NCBI GenBank assembly: GCA_963931925.1
Contig: OZ007579.1
Coordinates: 41,404,335-41,468,334, forward strand
Length of the DNA stretch: 64,000 bases
Origin: Onchidella celtica
Lineage: Eukaryota > Mollusca > Gastropoda > Systellommatophora > Onchidiidae
Reading direction: 5' to 3'
Part shown: positions 10,941 to 24,707 of the stretch, in pieces
Layout of the letters: each line of letters opens with the position of its first letter
Position numbering within the stretch: the stretch's first letter is position 1
Program-made: the position numbers and the translations under genes
The notes under the pieces: generated by a model
Databases searched by the model: none
Told to the model about the DNA's origin: nothing
Seen by the model: the letters and a program-made list of their open reading frames with translations, nothing else

Positions 10941-11420
10941 TCATCACCCGTTGTCTTCCCTCTAGGCTTACCCCACTCTCTACCGCCGTGTCATATACAT
11001 TAACACCATTGGCTTTACATTGTAGTTGTGGTGAGTTGTGTCGGTTAAATCAGTCTGTTGTTTTTGTTGGTTTTTTTTTTTAAATCGAGGAATTTTATTC
11101 AGTTCTATGTCATAGTATACGGAAATGGTATATGAGTGACTGTAAACAAATTAAAGTTACAAAATCAATCACAATCAAATTAAAGTTACAAAATCAATCA
11201 CAATCACCGCTATTTTTCAACTCGTTGGCTAGGCTGGGTTAGGCCAGCATCGAGCGCTCAGCCCAATCTGCGATGGTGAGAGGGGGTTTCAATGCGGACC
11301 ATTCCGGCTCGCTTCGGGAAGCAGGGAAAGAGAGGGCTGGCGGAGAGCCGCGTGGAATCTAGTTAAGTAGTGTATGTCTATGCATTTTTCAAATGTCCAC
11401 AGGAACTCGCTTTAAAAATT
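10941..11420. other. No gene seen; 29-bp direct duplication
   Basis: AAATTAAAGTTACAAAATCA plus 9 bases is repeated in tandem at 11148-11205. A GC-rich stretch follows at 11220-11360 without an open frame. Confidence 0.5.
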
Positions 11421-11602
11421 CCCAGCTGGCAACCCGACGGCAATCTGTCGCTTAGAATTGACGACAAACGTGCACATGGGAATGGCATCCTTCTCACGTA
11501 TATCCGATAGTTTTAACATCGTGCTGACGTCAGTTTGATGTAAGGAATCTGGCCCAACCAATCCTATGGAAATCTATGTCGGACTGACGTAGGACTGCTG
11601 GT
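11421..11602. mobile_element. Family D TIR element copy
   Basis: Starts CCCAGCTGGCAACCCGACGG and ends GACTGACGTAGGACTGCTGG, an imperfect TIR. Core CATCGTGCTGACGTCAGTTT matches the 21.6 kb copy. Confidence 0.6.
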
Positions 11603-11832
11603 TGAGTAATGACTACAGTGTATACTGCATGGCTGAGGGCACAATGAGCCACAACTGTTTTTGTGTCTGTTTTGACTGTTGTGCACGATGTCTCTGATTC
11701 CAGCAGCTAACTCAAGACGTGTTTAGGTCTTTATTTTAGGAGGTTCACTGCCCTTGTCATTTACTACTTAGTTATCTTGCTTTATTTTTCTTGTAGTGGT
11801 AGGGATTAGTTTTTTTAAAAGAATTTTTTCAC
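11603..11832. other. No gene seen
   Basis: AT-rich spacer between family D and SINE-like sequence; no feature identified. Confidence 0.4.
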
Positions 11833-11892
11833 GGGATGCGGCCTAGTACGGCCTGCTCTTCACGATTTCCAACTGCCAAGGTATCTTTAACA
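11833..11892 (-). repeat. Retroposon head fragment shared with 48226-48283
   Basis: CGGCCTGCTCTTCACGATTT then CCAACTGCCAAGGTATCTTT occurs almost identically at the right end of the insertion in the 46-49 kb minisatellite. It marks the 5' end of the same small retroposon family. Confidence 0.75.
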
Positions 11893-11989
11893 TGTGCAAC
11901 GTGCACACGGGCCCTCCGAATCCGAGAAGACTAGGTGTTCGATCCCACCTACATTAGGATCAGGGACATGAAAATATCAGAAAAATCCC

Positions 11990-12215
11990 AAAAATTCCAA
12001 CATGCCTGCACCGACCGGAATTTGAAACCCGTACCTCCGGCACGAGGGTCGAGCACCTTGGCTCTAGACAACGTGTCCCTGCTCACTCAAGCCAGTTTTG
12101 ACGCGCATGAATTAGTGAGACGGGCTGTTGTCGGTCTCGCCAGTGTTCCCGGTTCCGTGTAACTCCGTAGTTTCATGTGTCACATTAACCGAGACAAAAC
12201 GGACACGATTCAGTG
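11990..12215 (-). repeat. Possible tRNA-derived SINE, plus repeat F
   Basis: On the minus strand near 12080-12010, TAGAGCCAAGG and GGGTTTCAAATTCC resemble RNA polymerase III A and B boxes about 35 bp apart. The adjoining 12090-12215 is related to 17130-17250 (GTGAGAC, GCCAGTG, ACTCC-TAGT blocks), a dispersed repeat. Confidence 0.4.
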
Positions 12216-13331
12216 CACAAAAAGCTTATCTCAGCCTTAAAAAAATACAGGATTCAGGTATTTCAGGAACTTAACAGGAATGTCATGTTTTATGCATCTT
12301 TTGCAAACAGTATTGTTCGTGCAATGGAGAGAATACACGAGAGAAAATAGTATGGAAACCCGTGCAGCTATTATACGTAATAAAAGAGATGGATGGACGG
12401 ATAAGCAGACAGACAGACAGACAGACAGCCAGCCAGGCAGGCAGACAGACAGACAGACAGACAGACAGAAACAACTATGAAATCAGTGTTGGGTTGGGGG
12501 CGGGAATTAAGGAATGAAAATATTTTGGGCACGGATCTGCAGCAGCAGGCCAGAAAAATAATGGACAAAAAAGATTGTTTGCTTGTCCAAATTTTTTAAT
12601 GAACACAGTAATTAATGTTACTGATGTTGCAACGCTCCATGGACTTTCTAACAAGTGATCTCACGGCTTACCATACGCATAAACAGCGCTAGACAAGGTC
12701 ACTCTACACGTTGACACGATGATCACAATACAGTACAAGGAAAAATCAAACTTTCCAGGAAACGAACAAATCCCCCAAAAATGAATAGTGTTAGTCAAAG
12801 AAAGGTTGCAACTTACACGAATTAAACATCAAATCAATGAAATACAAGTAATGTGTTATTTCCAAATGAAAAGAAAAAAACAAACAACAAAAGCAAAAAT
12901 GTTTATGAAGACATAACTGAACAGTTGCATGTGTAACTAACACAGATGTGGACATTCATCGTCTCCAATCCCAACAGCAAAGCCGAGCCATGGCATCTAT
13001 GAGGAGACACAAGGTTTTGAATAACATTCAGAATATTGGCTGCATGGCATGACAATCATCATCAAATGAAACACTGCAGTACAAGGAATGACTGAAATCC
13101 ATACATCGAATCACAAATTCTCAAGGCTACCGACCGCATTCACAGGTGTATCTAGCACGCACGTTCACTCCGCATTTGCTGTAATGTTAATTTATGCCAT
13201 TGGTTCTTTCCAGCTATTCATCTGACAGCCCCCCCCCCCCCCAACGTTCCCATCTGATTTCCGCAAATCTCGCTCGATCGCCGAGATACTTTTTCTACAA
13301 CTAAGCCATCCAGAAGAAGATATAATGATAG

Positions 13332-13335
<4 letters not shown>
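12216..13335. other. No gene seen; (CAGA)n at 12401-12473
   Basis: Apart from the CAGA tetranucleotide run and an AT-rich body, nothing is recognised. Confidence 0.5.
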
Positions 13336-13406
<71 letters not shown>

Positions 13407-13408
13407 GA

Positions 13409-13483
<75 letters not shown>
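13336..13483. repeat. (AG)n microsatellite
   Basis: About 148 bp of nearly pure AG with two GGG interruptions. Confidence 0.98.
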
Positions 13484-13484
<1 letters not shown>

Positions 13485-16400
13485 AAAATATCTCCTCCCT
13501 TCACTCACTCATATTTTTCTGTTTTTCCCCCTTTTCTGGTCGTTTCTCGGGTTCTTCCAACCTCCGCCTCCACTCGCTGATGTAGAAATTTCTCTACCCA
13601 AATTCTTGTTCATTCATTCATCCACTGATACCTCCACCCTCGCGTTCTTCTATCTTTCCTCCATGTTGTACATGATTATTAAAGATGCAGTTCGGACAAT
13701 GAACTTCACAGAAATCAATCAAATCTTGCGTTCACACAGTTTTAGCGGCCATCTGCAAAGTACGTACACTCGGAGGGGGGCGGTTTGTCCCCAGCCTACG
13801 AAAAGCGAAGCAGCCCAGTATGCTTTTCAATTATGGTCAGCGGCGGATCTTCTATGAAAGTAATGAGGTTCAAGCTTCACGCCCCCCTAATCCCGAAAGA
13901 ACTTTTTTTGAATGAGTGAATTTTGGATGTTGCCCTATTGTTGCTGGTGGCGAAGGGGTCCCATAACAGTTCAAGCCTCAGGGTCCCAAACATGTGGGTC
14001 CACCACTGATTATGGTAATGAATTAAATGTCTTATTAACTATTTTCATTATTATTATTATTATTTTAGTGATCTAAGTTGCTGACTTATACATAAACAAC
14101 AACAACAAAAAATAACTTTCTAATGAAACAGTAAACCTAGTTCATGCAAACTGCCATTTAAAGTTTAAAAAAAATCAAGGCTTTCTCATGGAAGTTCAAT
14201 ATTTTATTATTGGCTGGACGCTCGTGCAGGGAGGGGTGAAAGTTGAAGCCGAGCGTAGCCTACCAGAAGCGTAAAATCGTACAAGGGGTACGGGGGTCGC
14301 CAGAACTGAGCGCTCCTACTTGAAGGTCGGCCCCAGAGTTCTTATCCTTGTCTCTGAAACATCACACGTTACGTCTTCTCAGACTCTCACGGCCAAGGAC
14401 ACTGCCAGATTGCCTTAAGACACAATCTGTCGTTAACCGGTTCACTCGAGCTGTTTTATCTGTAGCCTACCAAACGTATTTCTGGAATTGGGTTTCACAA
14501 TCAGCTTGAGTTGTGCTAAAACTGCGCATGAGGTCGTTGACTGATAATCGCCGACTGCACATGCCACACAGAGCGGAGTGCAGTGCCCTGCACTAAATGA
14601 TATCACTTACTGACTTAAAAATTGTTCTCTCCAGATATGCTGTTCAAGTGAATAAGTCGGGGCACGACCGCATCTCAAGTTCTGAATTATAATTTTATAC
14701 TTCATGCCGACACACGAAAATCCCCTCAGACACAGAGATAAGGATCTCTACCAGTGTTTCTCATGCAGGGGCGTGGCGATATTTTGATGGGGCGTGGGAC
14801 TTCAGAATGGGCCGCGGTTTAAGGATTAATTGCATAGTGTATGTTGACTTAATTGTATAGACAAACTGTTGTTTGTTTATATCGTGTTGGTGGTTTCCTT
14901 GTTTAGCTCGGATTAGAAATAATTATATAAATTCTAAAAATCTTTTCATACATGCTGTATAGGCTACTAACTCTGTCATATCATTTGGGGGGGGGGGGTA
15001 GAGGAGAGAGGGGGGCTTTTGTTTTGTTTTTGAAAATTGAAGTGAGACATGGGGCAAAAAAGGCTGAGAAACACTTATCTCTAACTATCTACACACTGGT
15101 TCCACTATCTACACACTATATGAAATGGAGGTCAATCGCGGTTCCATGACAGCTTTCAGGCAAGAGCCAAATTGTCATGGCATGGGTTCTTTTCACGGGG
15201 CACTTCCAAAGAAAGTTAAAACAAGTCACAGTTTCCAACCTCTTTCCACACATCAGACCATAGTGTATTCTCCAGAAGGGTTGCTGACTTTAGTAAAGGG
15301 GCACGACATGAGTGCCTTTATTCATGATGATCTTTCAGGTGAGTTCGTGTAGGCGCGTTGCAAGGCTAGGAAAAAAAAAAACGTTTTTGAGTTGGGGATT
15401 GGTATGTGCTTCGTGTGACTTCATTTGGGCAACCAACTGTTATCACACCGCGCACATGTTAAATCTGCAAGACTGAACCAGGTGCGGGAATTGTATATAT
15501 ATATATCAGTAGGTGTAGCCTACGTGATTCAGGCCTGCCAACTAAACGATCACAACAATGACAGGCATCTTATATACATATATATAGGCAACCCGCAATT
15601 ATCAGTAATGTGTGACTGCTGTACGAAGAAGGATATAAAAATAAACACCCTAAAAATAGTGATGGTTGGCAGGTCTGGGTGGCTCTTTCATTCCTTGGCC
15701 GCACCCCCTCTCCCATCCCAGTGTGCATGTTAAACTGGTGAAAGCAAGATTTTGATCCATGCTTGCCGAATCAATGATGAAAGAACATAGGAACATGATT
15801 GGCTAGCTAACATTCAAGTCTGTGCTAGCCGGGTAGACAACCAGCTACCATCAAAGTGCTTTTTACAGTATACATGTATTACATTGTATCTGACAATATA
15901 GGTTAAGTAGATAGTTTACAGTATTCTACCTTCTAACTCTAGGTAGGTCATGCATGTCAAAAATACTGTAAAACCACGTAAAGTGTACATGGAATTGTAA
16001 ACAATCTCTGTTACATATATATTACATACACACGCAGGTTGAATAACCTACTAGTGTGAACTCATACATTCCAGAACAATATTTCTCTTCCAAACCACAC
16101 AGCAGCTAGGCAGGTGACAGAGAGGCCCCCTACTAACACTATCTTCTATGCCCAAAATCTGAGCACACCTTGTTACAAAGTTAAATATCACAATGCCCAC
16201 ATTTTCCTGACAATAAGCCATGAGGTAAACAAAAACAAACAAAAACTAAATTTCAAAAATAGACAAAAACCAACAACAAAACAAAACAAGAAGCTTAAAG
16301 TTTAAGATCACATACAGGATAATCAGACTATTGAAAATGTCAACAATCCCCAAGTGCATGTCTTAGATATTATGAATCTAGCATTTCCACATTAGGCAGC

Positions 16401-16607
16401 TGTCTTAAGACATCAGTTCATTACGTGAATGCTCATTGAGTGCTACACCGTGCAGCATGCTGTGTTCTTTTGCTGCACAGCCACTTTGTTATGTAACTCC
16501 CTACAAAGAATCTGCATATTATAACTACATAAGTATGTGTGCATATCACAGAGCTCTGCAAAACTCTGTAGTGCTTGTGGAACCAGCAACCTTGTGAAGA
16601 ACAATCC
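13484..16607. other. No gene seen
   Basis: Low-complexity joints only (ATT at 14051-14066, G run at 14988-14998, TATA runs near 15496 and 15576). GACTTCATTTGGGCAACCAA at 15418 recurs at 18649. A CAGCCTACGAAAAGC stretch near 13792 recurs as CAGCGTACGAAAAGC near 29052, another dispersed repeat. No supported coding region. Confidence 0.5.
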
Positions 16608-17030
16608 TGTATCTCTTTGAATCTCTCAGGATTTTATCTTACACTTAGTCACAAAGGCAACACTTAGACATTCTTTTACATTACTGCAGAAAAAGTACTC
16701 AATGGCACGCAGTTATTTCTGGTACCCATTTGACAATCCTGCATCTTTGAATCTCTGGAGATTTTATGTTACACTTGGCCACAAAGACAACACTTAGACA
16801 TTCTTTTACATCACTGCAGAAAAAGTACTCAATGGCATGCAGTTCTTTCTGGTACCCATTTGTCAATCCTGCATCTTTGAATCTCTGAAGATTTTATCTT
16901 ACATTTAACCACAAAGGCAACACTTAGACAATCATTCTTTAACCACAAAGGCAACACTTAGACAATCATTCTTTTACATCGCTGCAAAAAAACTACTGAA
17001 TGGCATGCAGTTATTTCTGGCACCTATTTG
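16608..17030. repeat. Tandem repeat, ~125-bp unit, three copies
   Basis: Units begin near 16610, 16737 and 16867 (ATCTTTGAATCTCT) and include CACAAAGGCAACACTTAGAC and AAAAAGTACTCAATGGCA. The third copy contains a further 33-bp direct duplication at 16907-16972. Confidence 0.92.
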
Positions 17031-18065
17031 ACAACCGCAGGTGGAAATTTCCACTGGTGATGCCCTGAACCAAATCTGTTTCGTGTTGATTTTGACCCAG
17101 TTTCTCTTTCCCCCCATCTGCCTCAAAACTGTTTTGACACACCTAAACTAGTGAGACAGACAGACAGACATGTTTCAGCCTTGCCAGTGCATGAGGTCAG
17201 GTTGAACTCCATAGTCTACATCTCACCAGAAAACCAAGATGAAACAGACTTAACTTGGGATACCACCAGCCATCTCACATGTCACTACAACTGGGGAATT
17301 GACGGGACAACGCAAAATTACTGAAGATTGAATCAAATCATCTGTGACATAATATAATATTACCAGCACCAAAGCATACGAATATATAATATATATATAT
17401 AGCCTACACTCTCACTCTTAGCTTAAACATAACCTCTGTTTAGCTACAAACACAAACATTTTGTCTCACCATTCATACCATAACAAAAGCTACTGTAAGT
17501 GGTTCCCACCCCCCCACGACATACAATTTCATAACAACGTCTCTTTGAAAAATGTTAAAAATAATAAGGACACTGACAAGGGGGAAAGGGTGCAAGGGGG
17601 AGGGGGAACCATTGCAAAACTATTGTGATGTTACTTTTACCCAGTACATAATACACAGTAAATTCAATAATATTATATTGTATATATAGATTAACCTCTA
17701 AGCACATTCTATGGTTCTGCAGGTAATACAGTATGTAGTGACTGTAGTACTTCACACGGTGACTGAATACTGCAGTGTTGTAAGTATCATGAGGAAAACA
17801 TTGTACATAAGTCTGTCTACATCAATAAATGGGGCTAACCACAAGGAGTTTTACATGTTCATTCATGCCACTAAGTGAACATTAATGGTCTAAGCCATAT
17901 GGTCTATTCCCAACTCAATGGGAATTCCTAGAAATGAAAGAACAAACTACACCATTCACCACTCGGCACCATATTCCCTTCATCTAAATTCTTAAATGAA
18001 ACTGGAGTGAAGGTAACCTTGCACCATTCTGCACCTGGAGGTGCACTTAATATCCACTAATAGCA
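17031..18065. other. No gene seen
   Basis: Contains a relative of repeat F (about 17130-17250) and AT-rich sequence; no coding frame. Confidence 0.45.
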
Positions 18066-18384
18066 GAGAGTATGTTTTTACAGAGAGGTTTCACGATTGG
18101 TCAATTTGTGCTGCGAGACAGACAGCACTCTACAAAATCACAGTTAGCATGGAGTGGAAAGTAGGTCGCTGCTGTAAACAATACCCGTTTGTACATTTCC
18201 ATGGGGTGTAAGAACTTACAAACAGCTCTGAAAGTTTCAATCAGCCCAAAAATATGAACAAGCCACGGTAAACAGATATGCACACTATCTTTGGTGAAGG
18301 TGGTCTCTTTCAATTCTTGTTTACCGCAGCGACCGAGTTTGCAATTTGGTGGAAGTAAGATCTCTCTATAAACACATACTCTCT
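18066..18384. mobile_element. Short TIR element, family B, copy 2
   Basis: Ends GAGAGTATGTTTTTACAGAG and, in reverse, AGAGAGTATGTGTTTATAGA form the TIR; the 319-bp body is collinear with 4882-5200 in the opposite orientation, including the GTTTACCGCAGCGAC subterminal motif. Confidence 0.8.
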
Positions 18385-18689
18385 GGCTACACTAAAACAA
18401 AATCCTGCTCAATTTTTCATACTTTTTATCTCTCTTTCATTCAAAAATCAGTATCATGTTATGTCCAAGTGAAATGCTCCATTTCCATGACAAACCCTAC
18501 ACTTTTCCCACAAGCTTTTTGGCACCACTAAACATCACAGTTTTCAACATCGCCAGATTTACCCGCGATTGTAAGTACACAACATGTGAATACGATAAGC
18601 CCAAAAGTGAAAATACCAATATCATTACACACACCCAGAGCCCCTGAGACTTCATTTGGGCAACCAATCATGAAATGAGGACACATCAC

Positions 18690-18934
18690 AAACCTTAGTT
18701 CTTGTTTGTTTTATCTCCATTTTCTGAAAATCTGGAGATCGTTAAGTATTTAGAAGAGATATAACAAATGCACACTTTGACACTTATTTGAAATGCATTG
18801 TGGCACTCATCAAGCTGTTTCACAGTTTTGATTTATTCTACACCTTACAATAACATTCAAGCTGCAAACGTTTAATGTCGAAAATCTCAGTTATGAAAAA
18901 AGTGGAGTTGGGACAAAGAAGAATTAAAGTCGCA
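18690..18934. mobile_element. Short TIR element, family A, copy 1
   Basis: Begins AACCTTAGTTCTTGTTTGTT and ends with a diverged inverted copy (GACAAAGAAGAATTAAAGTC). Collinear with 44772-45028 over about 245 bp. Confidence 0.8.
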
Positions 18935-21207
18935 ACATGTTCACAATTTATCATTTTTAGACAAAGCATACAACAACGACTTTCAACAAAACAAAAGACA
19001 AACAACTTTTTTGCTCGGCAAAGATAAATTTGGGACAGTTATACCCGGCCCTATCATGAAACTGCATAACTGCACAAATGTACGCACATAAATGTCGTCC
19101 CTCAAGTGTATTCGCACACCTGCAGATGACAACTGTATTTTGTTAAATATTGTATGAACCTCAAAAGAATGCCACTAATACTAAATAGTCCAAACCAATT
19201 TTTATTTTTAATTATAACTCATCTAAGCTTGCTTTTCTAGGTATTTTGATACTAAGTTTATTATTCTGGCTTAAAGGCCTTGAATGTTATGGCATTTCAA
19301 AAGTGAAAAAACACCTTGAATTTGCTATCTTTTGCAAATTACATTGTAGTCCAACTTTGACTGCCCAGAAAATGACATTTATTGAGTCACGACATTGAAA
19401 CTTCTCAGTTTCCAAATCAAGGGGGTGTACATTATGCTGAAATTTTTTCGAGGGTTACAAATACAATTCAAGCATCTCATTTTACTTTTTTTAGTCATCA
19501 AACTTCATCCGATATCAAGTCTTTTGTGAACTCTTACAAGCGAGACAAAAATAATGTTTTGTGTTTTCTTTAATTAAATAAAAAGGTCAACCATGTTCGC
19601 CATTGACTTAGCATTGAGCATCGTATAAAGGTGACGAAATCAAGCATTGGTGCTTCGTGCCGAAACATGCCCCATGTGCGACTTTCGCATACTCTTATAA
19701 CACAAAAGCTGAAGTTCATTTGAGAATAATTTTGATCCTGACCTATTAAAGTTTCTGCCAGTCAAAAAACTTTTCAACAAATGATTTTTAAAGGAATTTC
19801 AACCCAAGACACGATGACAAATACATCAAATTAAACCTCATTTATCTGGCTTTCTGTGTGAGTTATTTCAAACACGTGCGCTACATCGGTGCAATGCTCT
19901 GCAATCCTTTGTTAAGAGGGGGTCAATTCAGTACGCGCCGCTCAGAGCGGAAATGGCAAAACTGTGTCTTGTTCAGGCCCTAAAAATACACAGCCACATA
20001 CATTAAACAATACAAACGATAGTATATTTTGACAGAGGCAGAACTGAACTTTATTTTAATGTAGGTTACATGCCGATTTGCATGAGTACACAGCGGTAGT
20101 AGCCTTGTAATTCTGGCCTAAAACTATGCCAAAACGAGATTTCCCCACTTTATCGGGGCAGTTTGGACTACCTACTAATACACCCCCTCAAATGGCATTA
20201 TATACATTGAAATGATATGACTGAAAGCCTTGAGGATCACCACAAAGACTATGGAGTGATCACATCGATGAGACGCTTGCAGAACACCATATATCTCTAT
20301 CAGATTCTGCGTGCCTCACATACTTCAGCTCCCTACATTTCCTTCGAAACCTCAAAGGTACAAGAGGCAATTTTTAGTTTCTCTTATCTACAGGTTAACA
20401 GGAACTACAGTATTAAAAAAAAAAATTTATTTATGTAATTAAGAACACATTTAAGAAGAAAAATACATCTTAAGTAAACAGGTTCTTTACCTCTCCTGCA
20501 AAGTTGATTTCATGACAGGGCCAGTCTACAACTCCTATCCCCTCTTCCACTAATGCATTGAGACAGATCAGATTTTCTAGAAAATTATGAGCAAATTAAA
20601 CTTGTGACCATAACAATTGTCTACCCTGGACTAGATGTGAATTACAACAGTTCTCATTTGTGTGCACACATATAAAGTCATGGCAAAAAAAAAAAAAAAA
20701 AAATTAACCTTCATAAACACCATAATTGGCATGGCTTTCAACCAGATCTTTTTTTTTTGTGATTTCTGTATATTAATTACTATAAATTCATTCGTCTCCT
20801 GAACATTCTATATACATTTCCATGATCAACTTTATGGCACACCACAAAACTGTTTGTAACGTTTTTGCTGCAAGAGGTCCACTTCAGAATTTTATGACTT
20901 TTTAACTCTCCAAGTTTTGAGGAGGATGGCTACTGCTTCCACAAAGTTAAAAATCTGCAATCTACATGGTGCTGAAAAGGTGAAGGAAATCTGGCTTTTT
21001 TGAATATCAGTTTTGCAGACAATAAACTGCCTACAAGTGTGTCTATAGGCTGACCGTTCTGAGATAATGACTAGATAAGACAGTTTTTGGTATATGTAGA
21101 AGGTCAGCACTTTCAGAAGCCAGAGGTTATCACAGTAATTCAGAAGGGTGACCTGTATTGAAGTTTGCCCTGCTAGTCTGGGTATCAAATTTGTCTGTCA
21201 GTCCAGC
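18935..21207. other. No gene seen
   Basis: AT-rich unique-looking DNA with no supportable frame or known element. Confidence 0.5.
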
Positions 21208-21352
21208 AAAATGTTTTCAGATCTGAAAACTATACAGTGTGTAGCAGGGAACTAAATGTGTTTAGATCTAAAAACTATCCACTGCATAGCAGGGAACTGC
21301 ATGTTTTTAGATCTGAAAACTATCTAGAGTATAGCTGGGAACTATATGATTT
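21208..21352. repeat. Tandem repeat, ~50-bp unit, three copies
   Basis: Each unit contains the palindrome TTTCAGATCTGAAAA or a variant, followed by CTAT-CA-TG-ATAGC-GGGAACT. Confidence 0.9.
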
Positions 21353-21562
21353 TTAAGGCATTTATCACATTTTGACTGTGACCATTTATACAGCAAGATG
21401 AATGGTACCAACACTAGCGACTAACAAGTTTTAAATCTCATGTGTGAAAATCTGCAATGTTTCACCAACATACAAACTGTCCCTGATCTTAAAAAAAATA
21501 TCATTTGTATTTTCTTAATGATCATTTGATGGAATACTTTCACAACCAACAACCCTATACAT

Positions 21563-21725
21563 CCCAGGCTTGGGGCTGACATCAAGTTTCCTCACAGGAA
21601 TGACACTGTTGCTGTGTGGATAAGCTTGTTACAACATCGCACAGACATCAGCTGGATGTGGAAAATCTGCCCCCAAGGTACCCTATACAAATCTATGCTG
21701 GGTTGATGTAGGGATACTGGCTGGG
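21563..21725. mobile_element. Family D TIR element copy
   Basis: Starts CCCAGGCTTGGGGCTGACAT and ends TTGATGTAGGGATACTGGCT then GGG; core CATCGCACAGACATCAGCTG matches 11.5 kb. Confidence 0.6.
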
Positions 21726-23728
21726 TTCATATCACAAACTTGTTTACATCAACAAATGGCAAACTGGCAAATCAGAAACTATCATGTTCCTCTGACGGAT
21801 CCTCTGATATGACACCATCACCGTCCCTTTGTTGTTAATTACAAATTATGCTCAATTTTTCCCAAGTCTAACATGTTCCACCAGAGGACCAGAGCCTAAT
21901 ATATTCCCACAGTGGAAAAATTGCTCCTCAATAATTTTATCTATTTTCCCGTTCTACAATCTTAGGCAGAAATCCTTCCCATAAGGATACACTGAAGTGA
22001 GCCCACATACTGGTCTTTGGTCAACTGGGAGTTTCAAATCTGAACTGATGCACTGAGCTCAGGATATACATGTTTTGTGCAGTCCCCACTGTTACTATTG
22101 GCAATATCAGGTCAATCTACACTGGCAAAGACTAACGTAAACTGAAAACAATTCTTGGAAATGCCGAAAATTTTGTCCTCTACTGACCTATATCTAGTTC
22201 AGATATTTTAAACAAAGAAACACGTTTATCTTGTGTTTCCCACCATTGCCAAGTTAAATATGGGTCGTTAACTGCAATCATTCTCATTCAGTCCTCTAAA
22301 CAGGACCACAGACCTCCTCCTACCCTCTCTTAAAGTCAATGATTTCTAAGAATTAGCACACCTACCAGGAAGTCACATTGAAAACACACAAACTGTAAGA
22401 AGCTCAATAAATAACTGATCTCTGGGTGTGATTTTTACGAGACATTTGAACTCCACTCATTTTACTTGTAAACCGTTCCTGACGGCTCTTGGGAGTGAAT
22501 CAGTTAAGTTGGGGTAGCCAGCCAGCTAGCAATGACACTTATGGTTTCAAGAAAATATCTCAATAAATGGAACATTGATAAGAAACGTATTTCCACGAGT
22601 CCAACAAGGGCTAAGCAAACATTAGACAACAGTAATACACTATTGCATATATGAAAGACAAACTCATACCTGCAAAATAAGAATGGTAGTCAATACTTTG
22701 GCCCACAGAATCAGGAACTTACAGATTTTTTTAGAGAAAAAAAGCAAAACAGTACAATTAATAATACAACTGAAATTTGGCAAAATTCGAACCATTCACA
22801 TAGCTAGAGAAAGCCATTTTGATCTACATCAACACTGATTAACTCATACATGTCCATCCATTCATGCTTCTTTTCTCTGTAAAATACAGCCAAAATAACA
22901 CTGTCACTTGATGTCTTTTAAATTTTTTTTGCTTTTATCCTACGATATTCTTGACAAAACTTTGGCCCAGGAACTTGTCCATGACCACCAGACGCTTACT
23001 AGTGCAGCGCCCCCACAACTGTGAAAGGAATTACGAAATCCATATATTCTTGACATGCGCTAAACTTTTCTGAGATCTGCAAAAAGAAAATTGCAATTTT
23101 GACACCTGACTTGAGAGTGCTCTTCCCTAAATCAAGTAAATCAATGCGAGACATTGTTCTAGATCAGTCTCCTCATTCACAAATTTGATGAATCAAAACG
23201 CACTGCTTGAACCAGAAAGTACCGGAAACATCTAATCCTTAATGTCCAATATTTGGCAGGGCTTTTGGATTTCCTCAGATGTTAAATCTTGAACATTAGG
23301 TTCCAAATCACATCATGCAAAATAATCTCAACAAGCCTTTTATATGAATTATAAATCATGAACGTATGTTTGCTGACACTGTCTTACTATTCAGGGTGTA
23401 TATAGAGTTTTCTAAGACACCCAGTATGTTCATAGTCTTTGCATTTACATCTAGATGGTGGAGTAACACCACACCCAAGCCGCCACTGGTTTGCATGTCA
23501 CAAATCTTGCCACATTTTTGCATGCATGAAACGTTCACAAATAATGGAGTATATAATAAGGCAAATACTTTAACCCGACAGGAAATCTAGACAACATTGA
23601 TCTGGGCACATGCAAAACTTGGCATCACAGAAATGAGGGTAATGGCAACATATCACATTTGTACATAGGTTCAGAGCTTGTGGACCTTTGACATCAGAAA
23701 GGACAAGACAACCGATATGGATCCACTG
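21726..23728. other. No gene seen
   Basis: Unique-looking AT-rich DNA; no supportable frame. Confidence 0.5.
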
Positions 23729-24120
23729 AACAAAAGAGGCTTAAAATTTAAGGACTACAAAACACTAGGCTAAAATACCTAACCGAAAGAGGTGTATCTC
23801 CAATGATCATAGTGTGACCTTGTTCCCACGACGACAGCTACAAATCTCTTATACAGAACGCTAATACCTTGATGAGATGGTCCAAATATGGAACACCTGG
23901 CTTGAGAGGGTTAATCACTCAGCCAAGCTTCATACTTTCTGACCACTACTTGGGTGTTAAACCTAATGACATACGCACTTCACAATAGGGGCTTGAGATT
24001 AAAGCATTATAAAATACTAGGCTAAAATACCTGACTGGGAGAGGCACCTCTATACTAGTAATAGTGTGATCATGTTCCCATGAGGACAGTTACATATAAA
24101 TCTCTATATACACTGATTCA
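23729..24120. repeat. Direct duplication, ~130-bp segments 260 bp apart
   Basis: About 23740-23860 and 23990-24115 share AGGCTAAAATACCT, TAGTGTGA, TGTTCCCA-GA-GACAG and ACA-ATCTCT-ATA blocks, moderately diverged. Confidence 0.85.
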
Positions 24121-24539
24121 AATTCTAGGAAAATCAGTTCAACATAAAACAGAAGTAACCAGCAGAAAATGTTATCCCTTCACTGCGCTATGTTTTTTGC
24201 CATTGTTTGCAGTAACACATTGTTTAAGTGTATGAGCTAACAGGTCACATGGTTTCAGCATTCAGCAGGACACGCAGTGTATGGCAACAGCATATCTGCA
24301 TCTTTTAGACATACAGTGTCTGTCCACAGCTTGCTCACGCTACTGATTTTAGGTTTACACAGTGCATTCACACGATTAAATTTGGGCCACACACTGAATA
24401 TCTGCAGCGCAGTCAAGGAGTTAAGTAAGTAACGATGGATATTCCAATCTCAGTCTCCTACGGGTCTGCAAACTTCTCCATCATCCGTACATCACTTTAT
24501 CTATGCTGACCCACTCCCTCACCCACAGCACAACTCACT

Positions 24540-24707
24540 GACTCACCAGGCAACAGACTCACTGACTCACTAATGCACAGGCGCACAGATCTGATGACTT
24601 GATGAGATGCACTGACTCACTGACTCACCAGGCAACAGACTCACTGACTCACTAATGCACAGGCGCACAGATCTGATGACTTGATGAGATGCACTGACTC
24701 ACTGACA
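24540..24707. repeat. Tandem duplication, 82-bp unit, two copies
   Basis: Near-identical units with ACTGACTCACTGACTCACCA and AATGCACAGGCGCACAGATC; recent duplication. Confidence 0.95.
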
